From contig NZ_CP041253.1 in the NCBI RefSeq assembly GCF_006575665.1, positions 4,439,001 to 4,503,000 on the forward strand: DNA of 64,000 bases. The letters are read 5' to 3'. Position numbers and translations under genes: made by a program. Shown here in pieces: positions 1 to 7,566 of the stretch. Below the pieces are notes generated by a model, which searched no databases, was not told the DNA's origin, and saw only the letters and a list, made by a program, of their open reading frames with translations. The DNA is from Echinicola soli (GTDB taxonomy: Bacteria > Bacteroidota > Bacteroidia > Cytophagales > Cyclobacteriaceae). Position 1 is the stretch's first letter. Each line of letters starts with the position of its first letter.

Positions 1-746
1 CTGCTGGACAGCTGGATGGTAAAGTCACCTCTTACTATCCAAATGGACAACTAAAAGAGCAGTCTTTTTATGATGACGGCGAGCAGGACGATGCTTTTAC
101 AGGCTATCATGAAAATGGACAAATAGCCAAAAAGGGAGAATATAAAAACGGACGACCAGACGGTCTTTTCAAAACATTCTATCCCACAGGCACCACCAAA
201 GAGATCATAGCGTACAAAAAGGGGAAACCGATAGACAAGCAGATACTCTACTATCCATCAGGAAAGAAATCCGAAGTCATCTCCTATGCTCGTGATGGGG
301 TCAAACAGCAGCATATCTTTTATCATGAAAATGGCCAAGTCCAGAAGAAGGTCCAACTTGTCGGAGGGCTTCCACAAGGCCAGGTCATTGCCTATGATGA
401 AAACGGCAATAAGCAAGAAGTAATCCCCTATCAAAACGGAAAATGGAATGGTCATTACAGGCGCTTTGATGCAGCAGGGAACCTGATATTGGAGCAAGGA
501 TTCAAGAATGGAAAACAGCACGGAGACGAAAAAACCTACCATCCCAATGGTCAACCCAAAACATTGACCTCTTACGATTTCGGATGGAAGCATGGCCCTT
601 TCCAATCATTGAGCCCTACAGGGGATATTCTAGTGGAAGGAAGTTTTTGGTTCAACAAAAAATCCTCAGTTTGGAAATACTATGACGATAAAGGAACCCT
701 CATAAAAACAGAAAATTATGATAAAAAGGGTAAATTAGTTGAATAA
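1..746 (+). CDS. YwqK/MORN-like repeat protein, 5' end missing
   Basis: The reading frame is open from the window edge (codons begin at base 3) to the TAA at 744-746, so only the C-terminal part is present. It is built of repeats of about 20-24 residues of the form Y-x-P/E-N-G-Q-x-K followed by a short strand and G-x-x-x-G (for example YYPNGQLKEQ, YHENGQIAKKGEY, YHPNGQPKTL). This is the pattern of the YwqK-type antitoxin-like/MORN repeat families, which form an elongated beta-sheet. No catalytic residues are visible. In Bacteroidota such proteins are often exported, but the N-terminus that would show a signal peptide lies outside the window. Function unknown. A possible -7 promoter box for the next gene begins 39 bases after the stop. 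Confidence 0.75.
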   Translation, partial: AGQLDGKVTSYYPNGQLKEQSFYDDGEQDDAFTGYHENGQIAKKGEYKNGRPDGLFKTFYPTGTTKEIIAYKKGKPIDKQILYYPSGKKSEVISYARDGVKQQHIFYHENGQVQKKVQLVGGLPQGQVIAYDENGNKQEVIPYQNGKWNGHYRRFDAAGNLILEQGFKNGKQHGDEKTYHPNGQPKTLTSYDFGWKHGPFQSLSPTGDILVEGSFWFNKKSSVWKYYDDKGTLIKTENYDKKGKLVE

Positions 747-784
747 TTTTTCATCAATTAAAAGGTTAAAATCAGCCTAACTCC

Positions 785-792
785 TATTTTTG
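785..792 (+). promoter_or_regulatory. candidate -7 box upstream of purC
   Basis: TATTTTTG matches the Bacteroidota -7 consensus TAnnTTTG about 80 bases before the purC ATG. No TTG lies at the expected 19-21 base spacing, so this is only a weak candidate. Confidence 0.3.
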
Positions 793-873
793 CTATTTAA
801 AATTTATACGTTAACCTTAGGTAACATTCGGTAGAGAATATCGGGCAGTTGCCCCAAAGAAAGTGATAGCATC

Positions 874-1809
874 ATGAATACGGCCATAAAAGAAACCCAA
901 TTCGAATTCCCGAATCAAACAGGTTTTTACAAAGGAAAAGTCCGGGATGTCTACATGTTTGAGGACAAGATCGCAGTAGTCGCCTCCGACAGGATCTCCG
1001 CTTTTGACGTGGTCCTTCCACTGCCCATTCCTTTTAAAGGTCAGGTGCTAAACCAGATAGCGGCCAAGTTTTTGGCAGCCACCGCTGACATCGTCCCCAA
1101 CTGGGTGATCGCTACACCTGACCCCAATGTCACTATAGGCAAAAAATGTGAGCCTTTTAAGGTAGAAATGGTCATCAGGGGCTATCTCGCTGGCCACGCT
1201 TGGCGTGAATACCGGGAGGGAAAAAGGAGCATTTGTGGTGTCAGCCTTCCAGAAGGACTGAAAGAAAATGACAAGCTCCCAGAACCGATCATCACCCCTA
1301 CCACCAAGGCAGACGAAGGGCATGATGAAGACATCAGCAGGGAAGACATCTTGGCAAATGGCATTGTCAGTGCGGAAGATTATGCCATCCTCGAAAAATA
1401 CACTAGGGCACTCTTCCTCAGAGGAACTGAAATGGCCGCCGAAAAAGGCTTAATCCTAGTGGATACCAAGTATGAATTCGGGAAAGCTGAAGGCAAAATA
1501 TTCTTGATCGACGAAGTGCATACTCCTGATTCCTCCCGCTACTTTTATGCAAAAGGCTATAAGGAAAACCAAGAAGCCAACCAGCCCCAAAAGCAGCTTT
1601 CAAAGGAATTTGTAAGGCAATGGCTGATCGCCAATAGCTTTCAGGGCAAAGAAGGCCAGAAAGTACCCAATATGCCCAATAAAATTGTAAATGATATTTC
1701 CGACCGTTATATTGAGCTTTATGAGATGATTACTGGTGAAAAATTCCAAAAAGCAGATAATACCAATATGATGGAAAGAATCAGGAAATCAATTGAAGTG
1801 AGCATTTGA
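874..1809 (+). CDS. purC: phosphoribosylaminoimidazole-succinocarboxamide synthase
   Basis: PurC (SAICAR synthetase) joins CAIR and aspartate at the expense of ATP in cytosolic de novo purine synthesis. At 311 residues it is the longer form of the family. Visible motifs are GKVRDVY at residues 21-27 (nucleotide-binding strand-turn), SDRISAFD at 38-45, a [12 protein letters not shown] block near residue 102, an EGHDEDIS block near 148, and the metal/ATP segment [12 protein letters not shown] near 212. The ATG at 874 is directly followed by the conserved N-terminus. It may start the same transcript as the STAS gene 57 bases downstream. Nothing looks truncated. Confidence 0.95.
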   Translation: MNTAIKETQFEFPNQTGFYKGKVRDVYMFEDKIAVVASDRISAFDVVLPLPIPFKGQVLNQIAAKFLAATADIVPNWVIATPDPNVTIGKKCEPFKVEMVIRGYLAGHAWREYREGKRSICGVSLPEGLKENDKLPEPIITPTTKADEGHDEDISREDILANGIVSAEDYAILEKYTRALFLRGTEMAAEKGLILVDTKYEFGKAEGKIFLIDEVHTPDSSRYFYAKGYKENQEANQPQKQLSKEFVRQWLIANSFQGKEGQKVPNMPNKIVNDISDRYIELYEMITGEKFQKADNTNMMERIRKSIEVSI

Positions 1810-1866
1810 TTTCCTAAATCTCCTATCCAAAAGGCCTAGTATTGGCCAGAACAAAATCCACTAAAA

Positions 1867-2250
1867 ATGAAGTACGCAGTAGATAAAAAAGAACAATACG
1901 TAATATTCACCTTGCAGGAAGAAAAGTTGGATTCTCCCCTTTCTCCTGTCTTGAAGTCAGAACTATTGACCGTCCATGCCGAAGGCTATAGAAACCTGGT
2001 CCTGGACATGAGCCAAGTAAAGTATGCTGACTCCAGCGGACTAAGTGCGCTACTGGTGGGCCACCGTGCCTTCAGTGAAGATGGCGGCATCTTTGTCATC
2101 TCCGCTCCCCAAGACCATGTCACCAAGCTTATCAAAATATCCATGCTAGACAAGGTCCTTAATGTAGTAGATTCTATTGAAAATGCCGCTGACAAGATCT
2201 TTATGCATGAGATCGATGGAAGTAAGGAAGAGGAAGAAGAGGAAAACTAA
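1867..2250 (+). CDS. STAS-domain anti-sigma factor antagonist-like protein
   Basis: A 127-residue single STAS domain of the SpoIIAA/RsbV class. The phosphorylatable loop DSSGL is at residues 55-59, after the strand LVLDMSQVKYA. In the family, the serine is phosphorylated by a cognate anti-sigma kinase and dephosphorylated by a PP2C phosphatase. No kinase or phosphatase gene is in this window, so the partner is unknown. The C-terminus is an odd run of acidic residues (EEEEEEN). The coding sequence for that tail (GGAAGAGGAAGAAGAGGAA) also supplies a purine-rich ribosome site for the RNase Z gene that starts two bases after this stop, so the two are probably translationally coupled. Confidence 0.88.
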   Translation: MKYAVDKKEQYVIFTLQEEKLDSPLSPVLKSELLTVHAEGYRNLVLDMSQVKYADSSGLSALLVGHRAFSEDGGIFVISAPQDHVTKLIKISMLDKVLNVVDSIENAADKIFMHEIDGSKEEEEEEN

Positions 2251-2252
2251 AC

Positions 2253-3164
2253 TTGGAATTTTCGGTTACTATTTTAGGCTCCAATTCTGCCGTTCCTGCC
2301 CATAACAGGAACCAGACTTCCCAGATCGTCACCCTTGGCAGTAAATTACTGATGGTCGACTGTGGAGAAGCCACCCAAATCCAGTTACAGCGTTACAAAA
2401 TCCGGTCGTTTAAGATCGACCATATCTTTATATCGCATTTGCATGGAGATCACTACCTCGGACTGATGGGCGTGATCTCCACTTTTCATCTCAACAAGCG
2501 AAAAACGCCCCTCACCATCTATGGTCCCCGTGGACTGGACGAGATCATCACCACGCAACTTAAGTACAGCAATACGAAATTGAACTACCCGCTCCGTTTT
2601 GTCCGGACAGATCCGAACGAAAAGCAACTGCTGGTAGATGCCAAAAAGTTTATGGTGTACAGTTTTCCGCTGAAGCACCGCTTACCGTGTACAGGATTCC
2701 TGATCGTGGAAAAGCCCGGTCTTCGCCACATCAACAAAGAAAAACTCCAAGAACAGCCACTGAGCATCCCTGCCATCAACGTACTCAAAAACGGCAAGGA
2801 CTTTAGGGATAAAGACGGAAACGTATTTACCGTCGAGGAATTTACCAACCCGCCAGATCCCATACGTAAATATGCCTTCTGCTCTGATACGATCTTTGAT
2901 GAAGCATTAGTGCCCTACTTGAAAGAAGTAGACCTGCTCTACCACGAATCCACCTTTATGGAATCGGAATGTGAAAGGGCTGCAGAAACCTTTCATTGTA
3001 CAGCCAGTCAAGCTGCCACCATTGCCAAAAAAGCCAATGTCAAGCAGTTACTGCTGGGACATTATTCCACGCGGTATGTTGAGCTGGAACCTTTGCTGGA
3101 GGAAGCCAGCAGTGTTTTTGACCGATGCCAGCTCAGTATCGAAGGAGAAACGTATCATCTCTAG
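2253..3164 (+). CDS. rnz: ribonuclease Z
   Basis: RNase Z cuts the 3' trailer of precursor tRNAs. This 303-residue protein is the short form with a metallo-beta-lactamase fold. The zinc motif H62-L-H64-G-D66-H67 is clear, with further ligands in KHRLPCTGF, FCSDT and the C-terminal GHYSTRY. The flexible exosite insertion lies in the middle. The start codon is TTG: the preceding gene stops at 2250, no in-frame ATG precedes the family N-terminus (EFSVTILGSNSAVP), and the purine-rich end of the STAS gene is the ribosome site. It is followed after 3 bases by the VUT transporter. Confidence 0.93.
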   Translation: MEFSVTILGSNSAVPAHNRNQTSQIVTLGSKLLMVDCGEATQIQLQRYKIRSFKIDHIFISHLHGDHYLGLMGVISTFHLNKRKTPLTIYGPRGLDEIITTQLKYSNTKLNYPLRFVRTDPNEKQLLVDAKKFMVYSFPLKHRLPCTGFLIVEKPGLRHINKEKLQEQPLSIPAINVLKNGKDFRDKDGNVFTVEEFTNPPDPIRKYAFCSDTIFDEALVPYLKEVDLLYHESTFMESECERAAETFHCTASQAATIAKKANVKQLLLGHYSTRYVELEPLLEEASSVFDRCQLSIEGETYHL

Positions 3165-3167
3165 CCT

Positions 3168-3968
3168 ATGTCCACCACCGCCGACCAAAACTTCCAAAAC
3201 AAGAAGACCACACTGTTCATCGTGCTGAGCGGGATCTTCTTGACCAATGCCATCCTGGCCGAACTCATCGGGGTAAAAATATTTTCCGGTGAGGCCACCT
3301 TGGGGCTTGAACCTGCCAATTGGACGTTTTTCGGGGAATATGTACTGGACTTTAACCTTACGGCTGGAGCGGTGATCTGGCCGGTGGTCTTTATCACCAC
3401 AGACATCATCAATGAGTATTTTGGCAAAAAAGGAGTGCGCAAAATCAGCTTCCTCACGGCGGGCTTTATTGCCTATGCGTTTATTTTTATAGTCATTGTC
3501 ACCGCCTTGCCCCCTGCAAAATTCTGGCTGGATGTCAACAGCACCGACCCCAATGGCAATCCCTTCAACATAGAATATGCCTTTGACGTTATCTTCCGGC
3601 AAGGCTTGGGAATCATCATTGGCTCCTTGACCGCATTCTTGCTGGGGCAGTTGATCGACGTATATGTCTTCCAAAAACTCCGGAAGATCACCGGTGCCAA
3701 AATGATCTGGCTGCGTGCCACCGGCTCCACCCTGGTTTCCCAACTGATCGACTCTTTCGTGGTATTGGGGATCGCTTTTTACGTCTTTGGCAATTGGTCC
3801 ATCGAGCAGCTGATCGCTGTGGGCATCATCAATTACATTTACAAATTCACCGTCGCCATCATCCTCACTCCCCTACTCTACGTGGGACACAATATCATCG
3901 ATGATTACCTCGGCAAAGAGTACGCCGAACGAATGGCCGAAGAAGCCTCAGGGAACACTTCTTTTTAA
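3168..3968 (+). CDS. VUT/YhhQ-family queuosine precursor transporter
   Basis: A 266-residue inner-membrane protein with about six hydrophobic segments. The N-terminal region (FLTNAILAELIGVKIFS), the TTDIINEYFGKKGVR motif near residue 85, and the later GSTLVSQLIDSFVVLGIAF segment are typical of the VUT/YhhQ family. Known members import preQ0/preQ1 or queuine-related bases for tRNA queuosine synthesis. queA lies elsewhere in this window (37407), which fits a cell making queuosine, although the genes are not linked. It starts 3 bases after rnz and is probably cotranscribed with it. Substrate assignment rests on family membership only. Confidence 0.88.
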   Translation: MSTTADQNFQNKKTTLFIVLSGIFLTNAILAELIGVKIFSGEATLGLEPANWTFFGEYVLDFNLTAGAVIWPVVFITTDIINEYFGKKGVRKISFLTAGFIAYAFIFIVIVTALPPAKFWLDVNSTDPNGNPFNIEYAFDVIFRQGLGIIIGSLTAFLLGQLIDVYVFQKLRKITGAKMIWLRATGSTLVSQLIDSFVVLGIAFYVFGNWSIEQLIAVGIINYIYKFTVAIILTPLLYVGHNIIDDYLGKEYAERMAEEASGNTSF

Positions 3969-4148
3969 CCAGGTTTTAATGCCGTTTAGATAAGAGCAGA
4001 CAGTGACAAAGCTGTTATTCCGACGAATAGCCTGTCCCAATGGCTATCGGGAATACGGCATTCTCGTTTGCGGGAAATGAGATTGCTTCACGCCGCATCG
4101 CCCACTGATTACTGAATCCTGATTACTACCCTGCCCCACTCCTATGCA

Positions 4149-4170
4149 AAATACCCCATTTTGGGTATTT
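4149..4170 (+). terminator. hairpin, possible terminator
   Basis: An 8-bp stem AAATACCC/GGGTATTT with a 6-base loop, ending in T's, about 180 bases after the VUT gene. The same 8-bp stem recurs at 47209-47230 behind another gene. Confidence 0.5.
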
Positions 4171-4296
4171 GTTTAAACGTAAAGATTCGGTATTTTTCTA
4201 AAATATCTGGTTGTAAACAGAAGTAGTCGTTTATAGTCGTTTACAAACGGGAATTATAATGAAGGTAGAGGCAATGTTGTTGCTTTTATATGAGTG

Positions 4297-4307
4297 TTAC
4301 CCAACCT
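4297..4307. repeat. left copy of 11-bp inverted repeat around serine hydrolase gene
   Basis: TTACCCAACCT here is the exact reverse complement of AGGTTGGGTAA at 5441-5451. The pair begins 18 bases before the hydrolase ATG and ends 12 bases after its stop. The cores read ACCCAAC and GTTGGGT, which fit the RYYYAAC/GTTRRRY pattern of integron recombination sites. The spacing is not that of a normal attC site, so the resemblance may be chance. Confidence 0.6.
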
Positions 4308-4314
4308 AAAGAAA

Positions 4315-5439
4315 ATGAAACATCAGTTATCGCTAATAATTCTAAGCTTCATCATATTATCCCAAAAAGCTTACTCTCAAGATAAAAGCGATAGTGAAGT
4401 CGTTTCAAAAGCAATTGATAAACACGGAAAAGACTTTTTGAAAAATAAAGACATTACTTCAGTTTCCATAGGTGTGCTCAAAGATGGAGAAGTCTACACC
4501 CAACACTTTGGAGAACTTGAAAAAGGCAAGGGCAATATCCCTAGTAATGAATCGATCTATGAAGTTGGCTCTGTAACCAAAACTATGACCGGATATTTGG
4601 TTGCCGAGGCTGTAGTTGCCAGGAAAATCAAATTAGAGGATGATATTAGACTATATCTAAAAGGAGATTATCCAAATTTGGAATACAACAATAAGCCTGT
4701 AACCATAAAGCACCTACTAACCCATACAAGTGGCTTACCTATGTCTTTGCCAACAGAATTAAATGGGGTATTTGAAAGCCTAGATGAAAATGTGCCTAAA
4801 GAATACTATGAAATAGAAAAGTCTTACGACAAAGAAAAATTCTTAGCGGACTTAAAAAATGTTTCCCTAACCGTTGAGCCAGGCACTAAATACTCTTATT
4901 CCAACACTGGAGCAGAATTGATTGGATATGTATTGGAAAAAGTATATAGGAAAAGCCTAGATCGTCTATTGAAAGAGAGTTTTTTAGATGAATACGAAAT
5001 GCTTAGCACTGCAATCGAGTTAAACGAGACACAAACCAGAAAGCTCGTACGTGGATATTGGATGAGCAATACAACACTTTCACCTATTCTACTTAACCAA
5101 TTATGGGCAACCGCAGGTGGCATAAAAATGAACCTGACAGATATGATACGCTATATGGAATTACAATTGAATACCGAGGATCCTATTGTTTCTGAATCCC
5201 ATAAAGTGCTTTATGATAATAAGACACTCAAAGTTGCCTATTTTTGGAGAGCATGGAATGATAAATATGGCCCATCTTACAATCATCATGGAGGAACAAC
5301 TGGCACTCAAAATTGGCTTTTCATTTTTCCTGATCATAAATTAGGTATTTCCATAATAACAAATCAAAGTGGTCCAAAAACGCCAAATCTTCTAAGTAAA
5401 ACTGTAAAAAAGATTTTGAAAGACATAATTAAAGCATAA
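4315..5439 (+). CDS. exported serine hydrolase, class C beta-lactamase-like fold
   Basis: A 374-residue protein when started at the ATG at 4315 (a GTG at 4294 would add seven residues in front of a clean signal peptide). The signal peptide is about residues 1-22, ending AYSQ, and the protein is periplasmic. S86-V-T-K89 is the catalytic SxxK, YSN within YSYSNTGAEL is the second motif, and HHGGTTG near the C-terminus replaces KTG. This is the beta-lactamase/ D-Ala-D-Ala peptidase-like serine hydrolase family; actual substrates range from peptides to esters, and beta-lactam resistance cannot be inferred. The coding sequence is AT-rich with many AAA/AAT/TTA codons, unlike the flanking genes. It is bracketed by an exact 11-bp inverted repeat, so it is likely acquired. 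Confidence 0.88.
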   Translation: MKHQLSLIILSFIILSQKAYSQDKSDSEVVSKAIDKHGKDFLKNKDITSVSIGVLKDGEVYTQHFGELEKGKGNIPSNESIYEVGSVTKTMTGYLVAEAVVARKIKLEDDIRLYLKGDYPNLEYNNKPVTIKHLLTHTSGLPMSLPTELNGVFESLDENVPKEYYEIEKSYDKEKFLADLKNVSLTVEPGTKYSYSNTGAELIGYVLEKVYRKSLDRLLKESFLDEYEMLSTAIELNETQTRKLVRGYWMSNTTLSPILLNQLWATAGGIKMNLTDMIRYMELQLNTEDPIVSESHKVLYDNKTLKVAYFWRAWNDKYGPSYNHHGGTTGTQNWLFIFPDHKLGISIITNQSGPKTPNLLSKTVKKILKDIIKA

Positions 5440-5440
5440 A

Positions 5441-5451
5441 AGGTTGGGTAA
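5441..5451. repeat. right copy of 11-bp inverted repeat
   Basis: AGGTTGGGTAA is the exact reverse complement of 4297-4307, just after the serine hydrolase stop codon. Confidence 0.6.
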
Positions 5452-5808
5452 TCGAGTACACGGCCATCAGCCATAAATCCACTGTGTGCACCCTCGCCAC
5501 GGCGCACACAGTCTCACAACTCTGCTGAGCTAGCCAAAACACCACCAAGCAAGCGTACGAGGGCCTTACCAATAGTCATCGGTAAAGGCTGTATATGGCG
5601 GTTCACGGGATTGTAGGTTGTGCTTTTGGATAGTAGCCCTTTTACGAATCGTGGCAAAATAGCTTGCCACTTGCTTTCAAGGTACACACAATATATAACC
5701 GCAATTTCGGCGGATTCGACTACGTCCGAATCCACTCGGAACTGCTAACTTTCATACCAATCCGAAAATTAACGCATATAAACCCGTAACTGACCGTTAT
5801 ACAAGACC

Positions 5809-5823
5809 GTTGTAAGTAATGCT
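5809..5823. repeat. left copy of 15-bp inverted repeat around mepB-like gene
   Basis: GTTGTAAGTAATGCT is the exact reverse complement of AGCATTACTTACAAC at 6376-6390. The two copies bracket the MepB-family gene 45 bases before its start and 12 bases after its stop. Confidence 0.7.
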
Positions 5824-5868
5824 GAAAAAAATATCGTTCCAAACAAAAAATTAAGTTGAATTAGGAAA

Positions 5869-6363
5869 ATGGACAGTAATTTGAACCAAATAAATACGGA
5901 AATATATAAAAAATGCGGACTGAACATTTCAGGGATCCATCTCGAAAAAGAAAGTAAAGAATATAATGCCTGCCGATTTGAATTAAACGGACAAAAAATT
6001 ATAAGCAGAAACGCTAAAATCACCCCTAAAAAAGTTGGACAATTTGTGACATTCTGGAAGCGGAATGAAAACGGACCAATTGAACCGCTTGAAGAAAATG
6101 ACCAAATTGATTTTTATGTTGTAAACGTGAGGACTGAAAGTGAGTTCGGACAGTTTGTTTTTCCAAAATCTGTGTTGATTAAAAAAGGAATAATCTCAAC
6201 GGAAAACAAAGAAGGAAAAAGAGCATTTCGAGTTTATCCGAATTGGGACATTGTTAAAAGTAAACAAGCGGAACGAACTCAAAAATGGCAATTAGACTAT
6301 TTTTACAAAATAGATGATTTAACGGACATTGAAAAGGTAACGAAACTGTATAAAACTAAATAA
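5869..6363 (+). CDS. MepB-family protein
   Basis: A 164-residue soluble protein resembling the MepB family (named after the third gene of the Staphylococcus aureus mepRAB locus). The family signature is seen as YNACRFELNGQKI near residue 43, then AKITPKKVGQFVTFWKRN, a central DQIDFYVV strand, and GQFVFPKSVLIKKGI. The biochemical function of MepB is not established. There is no MATE pump or MarR regulator beside it, so it is not a mepRAB operon. The gene is AT-rich like the upstream serine hydrolase and is enclosed by an exact 15-bp inverted repeat, which suggests a mobile single-gene cassette. The start is the ATG at 5869, preceded by an AT-rich leader (AAATTAAGTTGAATTAGGAAA) with a possible AGGA ribosome site. 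Confidence 0.82.
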   Translation: MDSNLNQINTEIYKKCGLNISGIHLEKESKEYNACRFELNGQKIISRNAKITPKKVGQFVTFWKRNENGPIEPLEENDQIDFYVVNVRTESEFGQFVFPKSVLIKKGIISTENKEGKRAFRVYPNWDIVKSKQAERTQKWQLDYFYKIDDLTDIEKVTKLYKTK

Positions 6364-6375
6364 CTACGAGCGAAA

Positions 6376-6390
6376 AGCATTACTTACAAC
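6376..6390. repeat. right copy of 15-bp inverted repeat
   Basis: AGCATTACTTACAAC is the exact reverse complement of 5809-5823. It is followed by AACGCATA at 6400-6407, which also occurs directly at 5771-5778 on the other side of the gene. Confidence 0.7.
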
Positions 6391-6444
6391 ACTGCAGATA
6401 ACGCATAGCTTCGGATTTTCATTACACATATTGTATTTTAAACC

Positions 6445-7455
6445 TTACCCCACGCCATTTTCAATACCTTCCTTACTCCTCTGCGCCAGCTGCTGAGCGA
6501 TCATGCTGCCAGTCACCAGCTGCAAAGCGTGGTAAAGCATCAAGGGAAGTAAGACCACCCCAAAGGTCACGGGATCGGGAAAGAGTACTTTGCCCATTGC
6601 GGCACCTTGGATGAGGGATTTTTTGGAGCCGCAGAAGAGCACTGTAATCTGGTCGGCCCGCTCAAATCCCAACAGCCTTCCCATGCCATACATCAAGGCT
6701 GCCATCATCAAAAACAACAGCAACATCAATCCTCCCAATCCCACCAAAAAGGACCAACTCCTCCCTTCAAACATCCCCCTGCCCACAGCGGCAGAAAAGG
6801 CCGAAAAAACGATCATCAAGATAATCGTCTGGTCAAGGTTTTTGAGGGCTGTGCTGTGCCTACTGACCCAAGGCCCCAAGACACGATGTAAAAGGAACCC
6901 TCCCATCACTGGAAACAGCACTTGTAAACTCAACTGCCAAAAGGTATGCAGCAAATCAAAGGTCATTTCGCTTCCTTCCAAGAAAAATTCCATCCATATC
7001 GGAGTAATAAAAATCCCCACGATACTGGAAATACTGGCATTGAAGATCGCTGCGGGGACATTGCCACCAGCAATGGACACCATCACCACCGAAGCGGAGA
7101 CGGTAGATGGCAATGCAGAAAGGTACAGGGCTCCTAGCCACATCGGATCATCTCCTGCCCCCACAAGGCACTTTACCAAGGTCACCACAGCAGGAAAAAC
7201 CAAAAACGTAGTGCTCTGGATAAGGAGGTGCAGTTTCCAATTGCCCAATCCTGATTTCAATTTGACAGGATCCATCTTTACGCCGTAAAAGAAGAAAATC
7301 ACCGATACCCCGTAATGAGTGATCTCCTTAAACGGAATAATGCTGTCCTCTGCTCCCAGCTCAGGAAATATATTGGCCAGAACAATCGTCCCTATCAAGG
7401 CCAGAAAAAAGCCGTTCAAACCGGCTTTGGTAAGGATGTTTTTAAGTTGACTCAT
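6445..7455 (-). CDS. bile acid:sodium symporter family (BASS, SBF-like) transporter
   Basis: A 336-residue polytopic inner-membrane protein with about ten hydrophobic segments, beginning with FFLALIGTIVLANIFPELG. The region GALYLSALPSTVSASVVMVSIAGGN, with a second block FCGSKKSLIQGAAMGKVLF near residue 270, is typical of the YfeH/SBF-like branch. These carriers use sodium to import organic anions; the true substrate in Bacteroidota is generally unknown and need not be bile acids. It is convergent with the MepB-like gene, 81 bases apart, and lies just outside the AT-rich island, so it probably marks the ancestral chromosome. Confidence 0.88.
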   Translation of the reverse strand: MSQLKNILTKAGLNGFFLALIGTIVLANIFPELGAEDSIIPFKEITHYGVSVIFFFYGVKMDPVKLKSGLGNWKLHLLIQSTTFLVFPAVVTLVKCLVGAGDDPMWLGALYLSALPSTVSASVVMVSIAGGNVPAAIFNASISSIVGIFITPIWMEFFLEGSEMTFDLLHTFWQLSLQVLFPVMGGFLLHRVLGPWVSRHSTALKNLDQTIILMIVFSAFSAAVGRGMFEGRSWSFLVGLGGLMLLLFLMMAALMYGMGRLLGFERADQITVLFCGSKKSLIQGAAMGKVLFPDPVTFGVVLLPLMLYHALQLVTGSMIAQQLAQRSKEGIENGVG

Positions 7456-7566
7456 TACGTTTTCCGTTATTGGTTATAAGGATATCAGGTTACTGGTCGG
7501 TGTCCACAGGCCACTATACCGCCTGCGGTGTGCCACAGCAATGGCTCCATTTTGACCTAGCAGGCT

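Larger units (their letters stand above)
3969..4314. other. intergenic, dispersed repeat and terminator
   Basis: No gene is visible. 4018-4055 is an imperfect palindrome (ATTCCGACGAATAGCC ... GGCTATCGGGAAT) of the type scattered through this genome. 4149-4170 is a hairpin. From about 4180 onward the DNA becomes markedly AT-rich, marking the edge of the island described below. Confidence 0.6.
5440..5868. other. structured non-coding region between island genes
   Basis: About 430 bases with no credible gene but many hairpins. 5482-5489 CTGTGTGC pairs with 5504-5511 GCACACAG. 5651-5657 GTGGCAA pairs with 5664-5670 TTGCCAC. On the complementary strand, a long imperfect palindrome joins TATAACGGTCAGTTACGG (near 5780-5800) with TATAACCGCAATTTCGG (near 5695-5712). 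The region ends in the 15-bp repeat at 5809-5823. An open frame of 73 codons on the minus strand here is not believed to be a gene. Confidence 0.6.

Noticed and set aside
3048..3743. 231-codon open frame on the minus strand
   Set aside because: Antisense to RNase Z and VUT genes.
4294..4314. GTG at 4294 as the serine hydrolase start
   Set aside because: It would put MLPNLKK before a clean signal peptide and place the start inside the inverted repeat arm; the ATG at 4315 is better.
5514..5735. 73-codon open frame on the minus strand in the island
   Set aside because: Falls in the hairpin-rich non-coding region and has no protein-like pattern; treated as part of the repeat structure.
6590..7288. 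232-codon open frame on the plus strand
   Set aside because: Antisense to the BASS transporter; composition (lysine/proline rich) is a reverse-strand artefact of a membrane protein.
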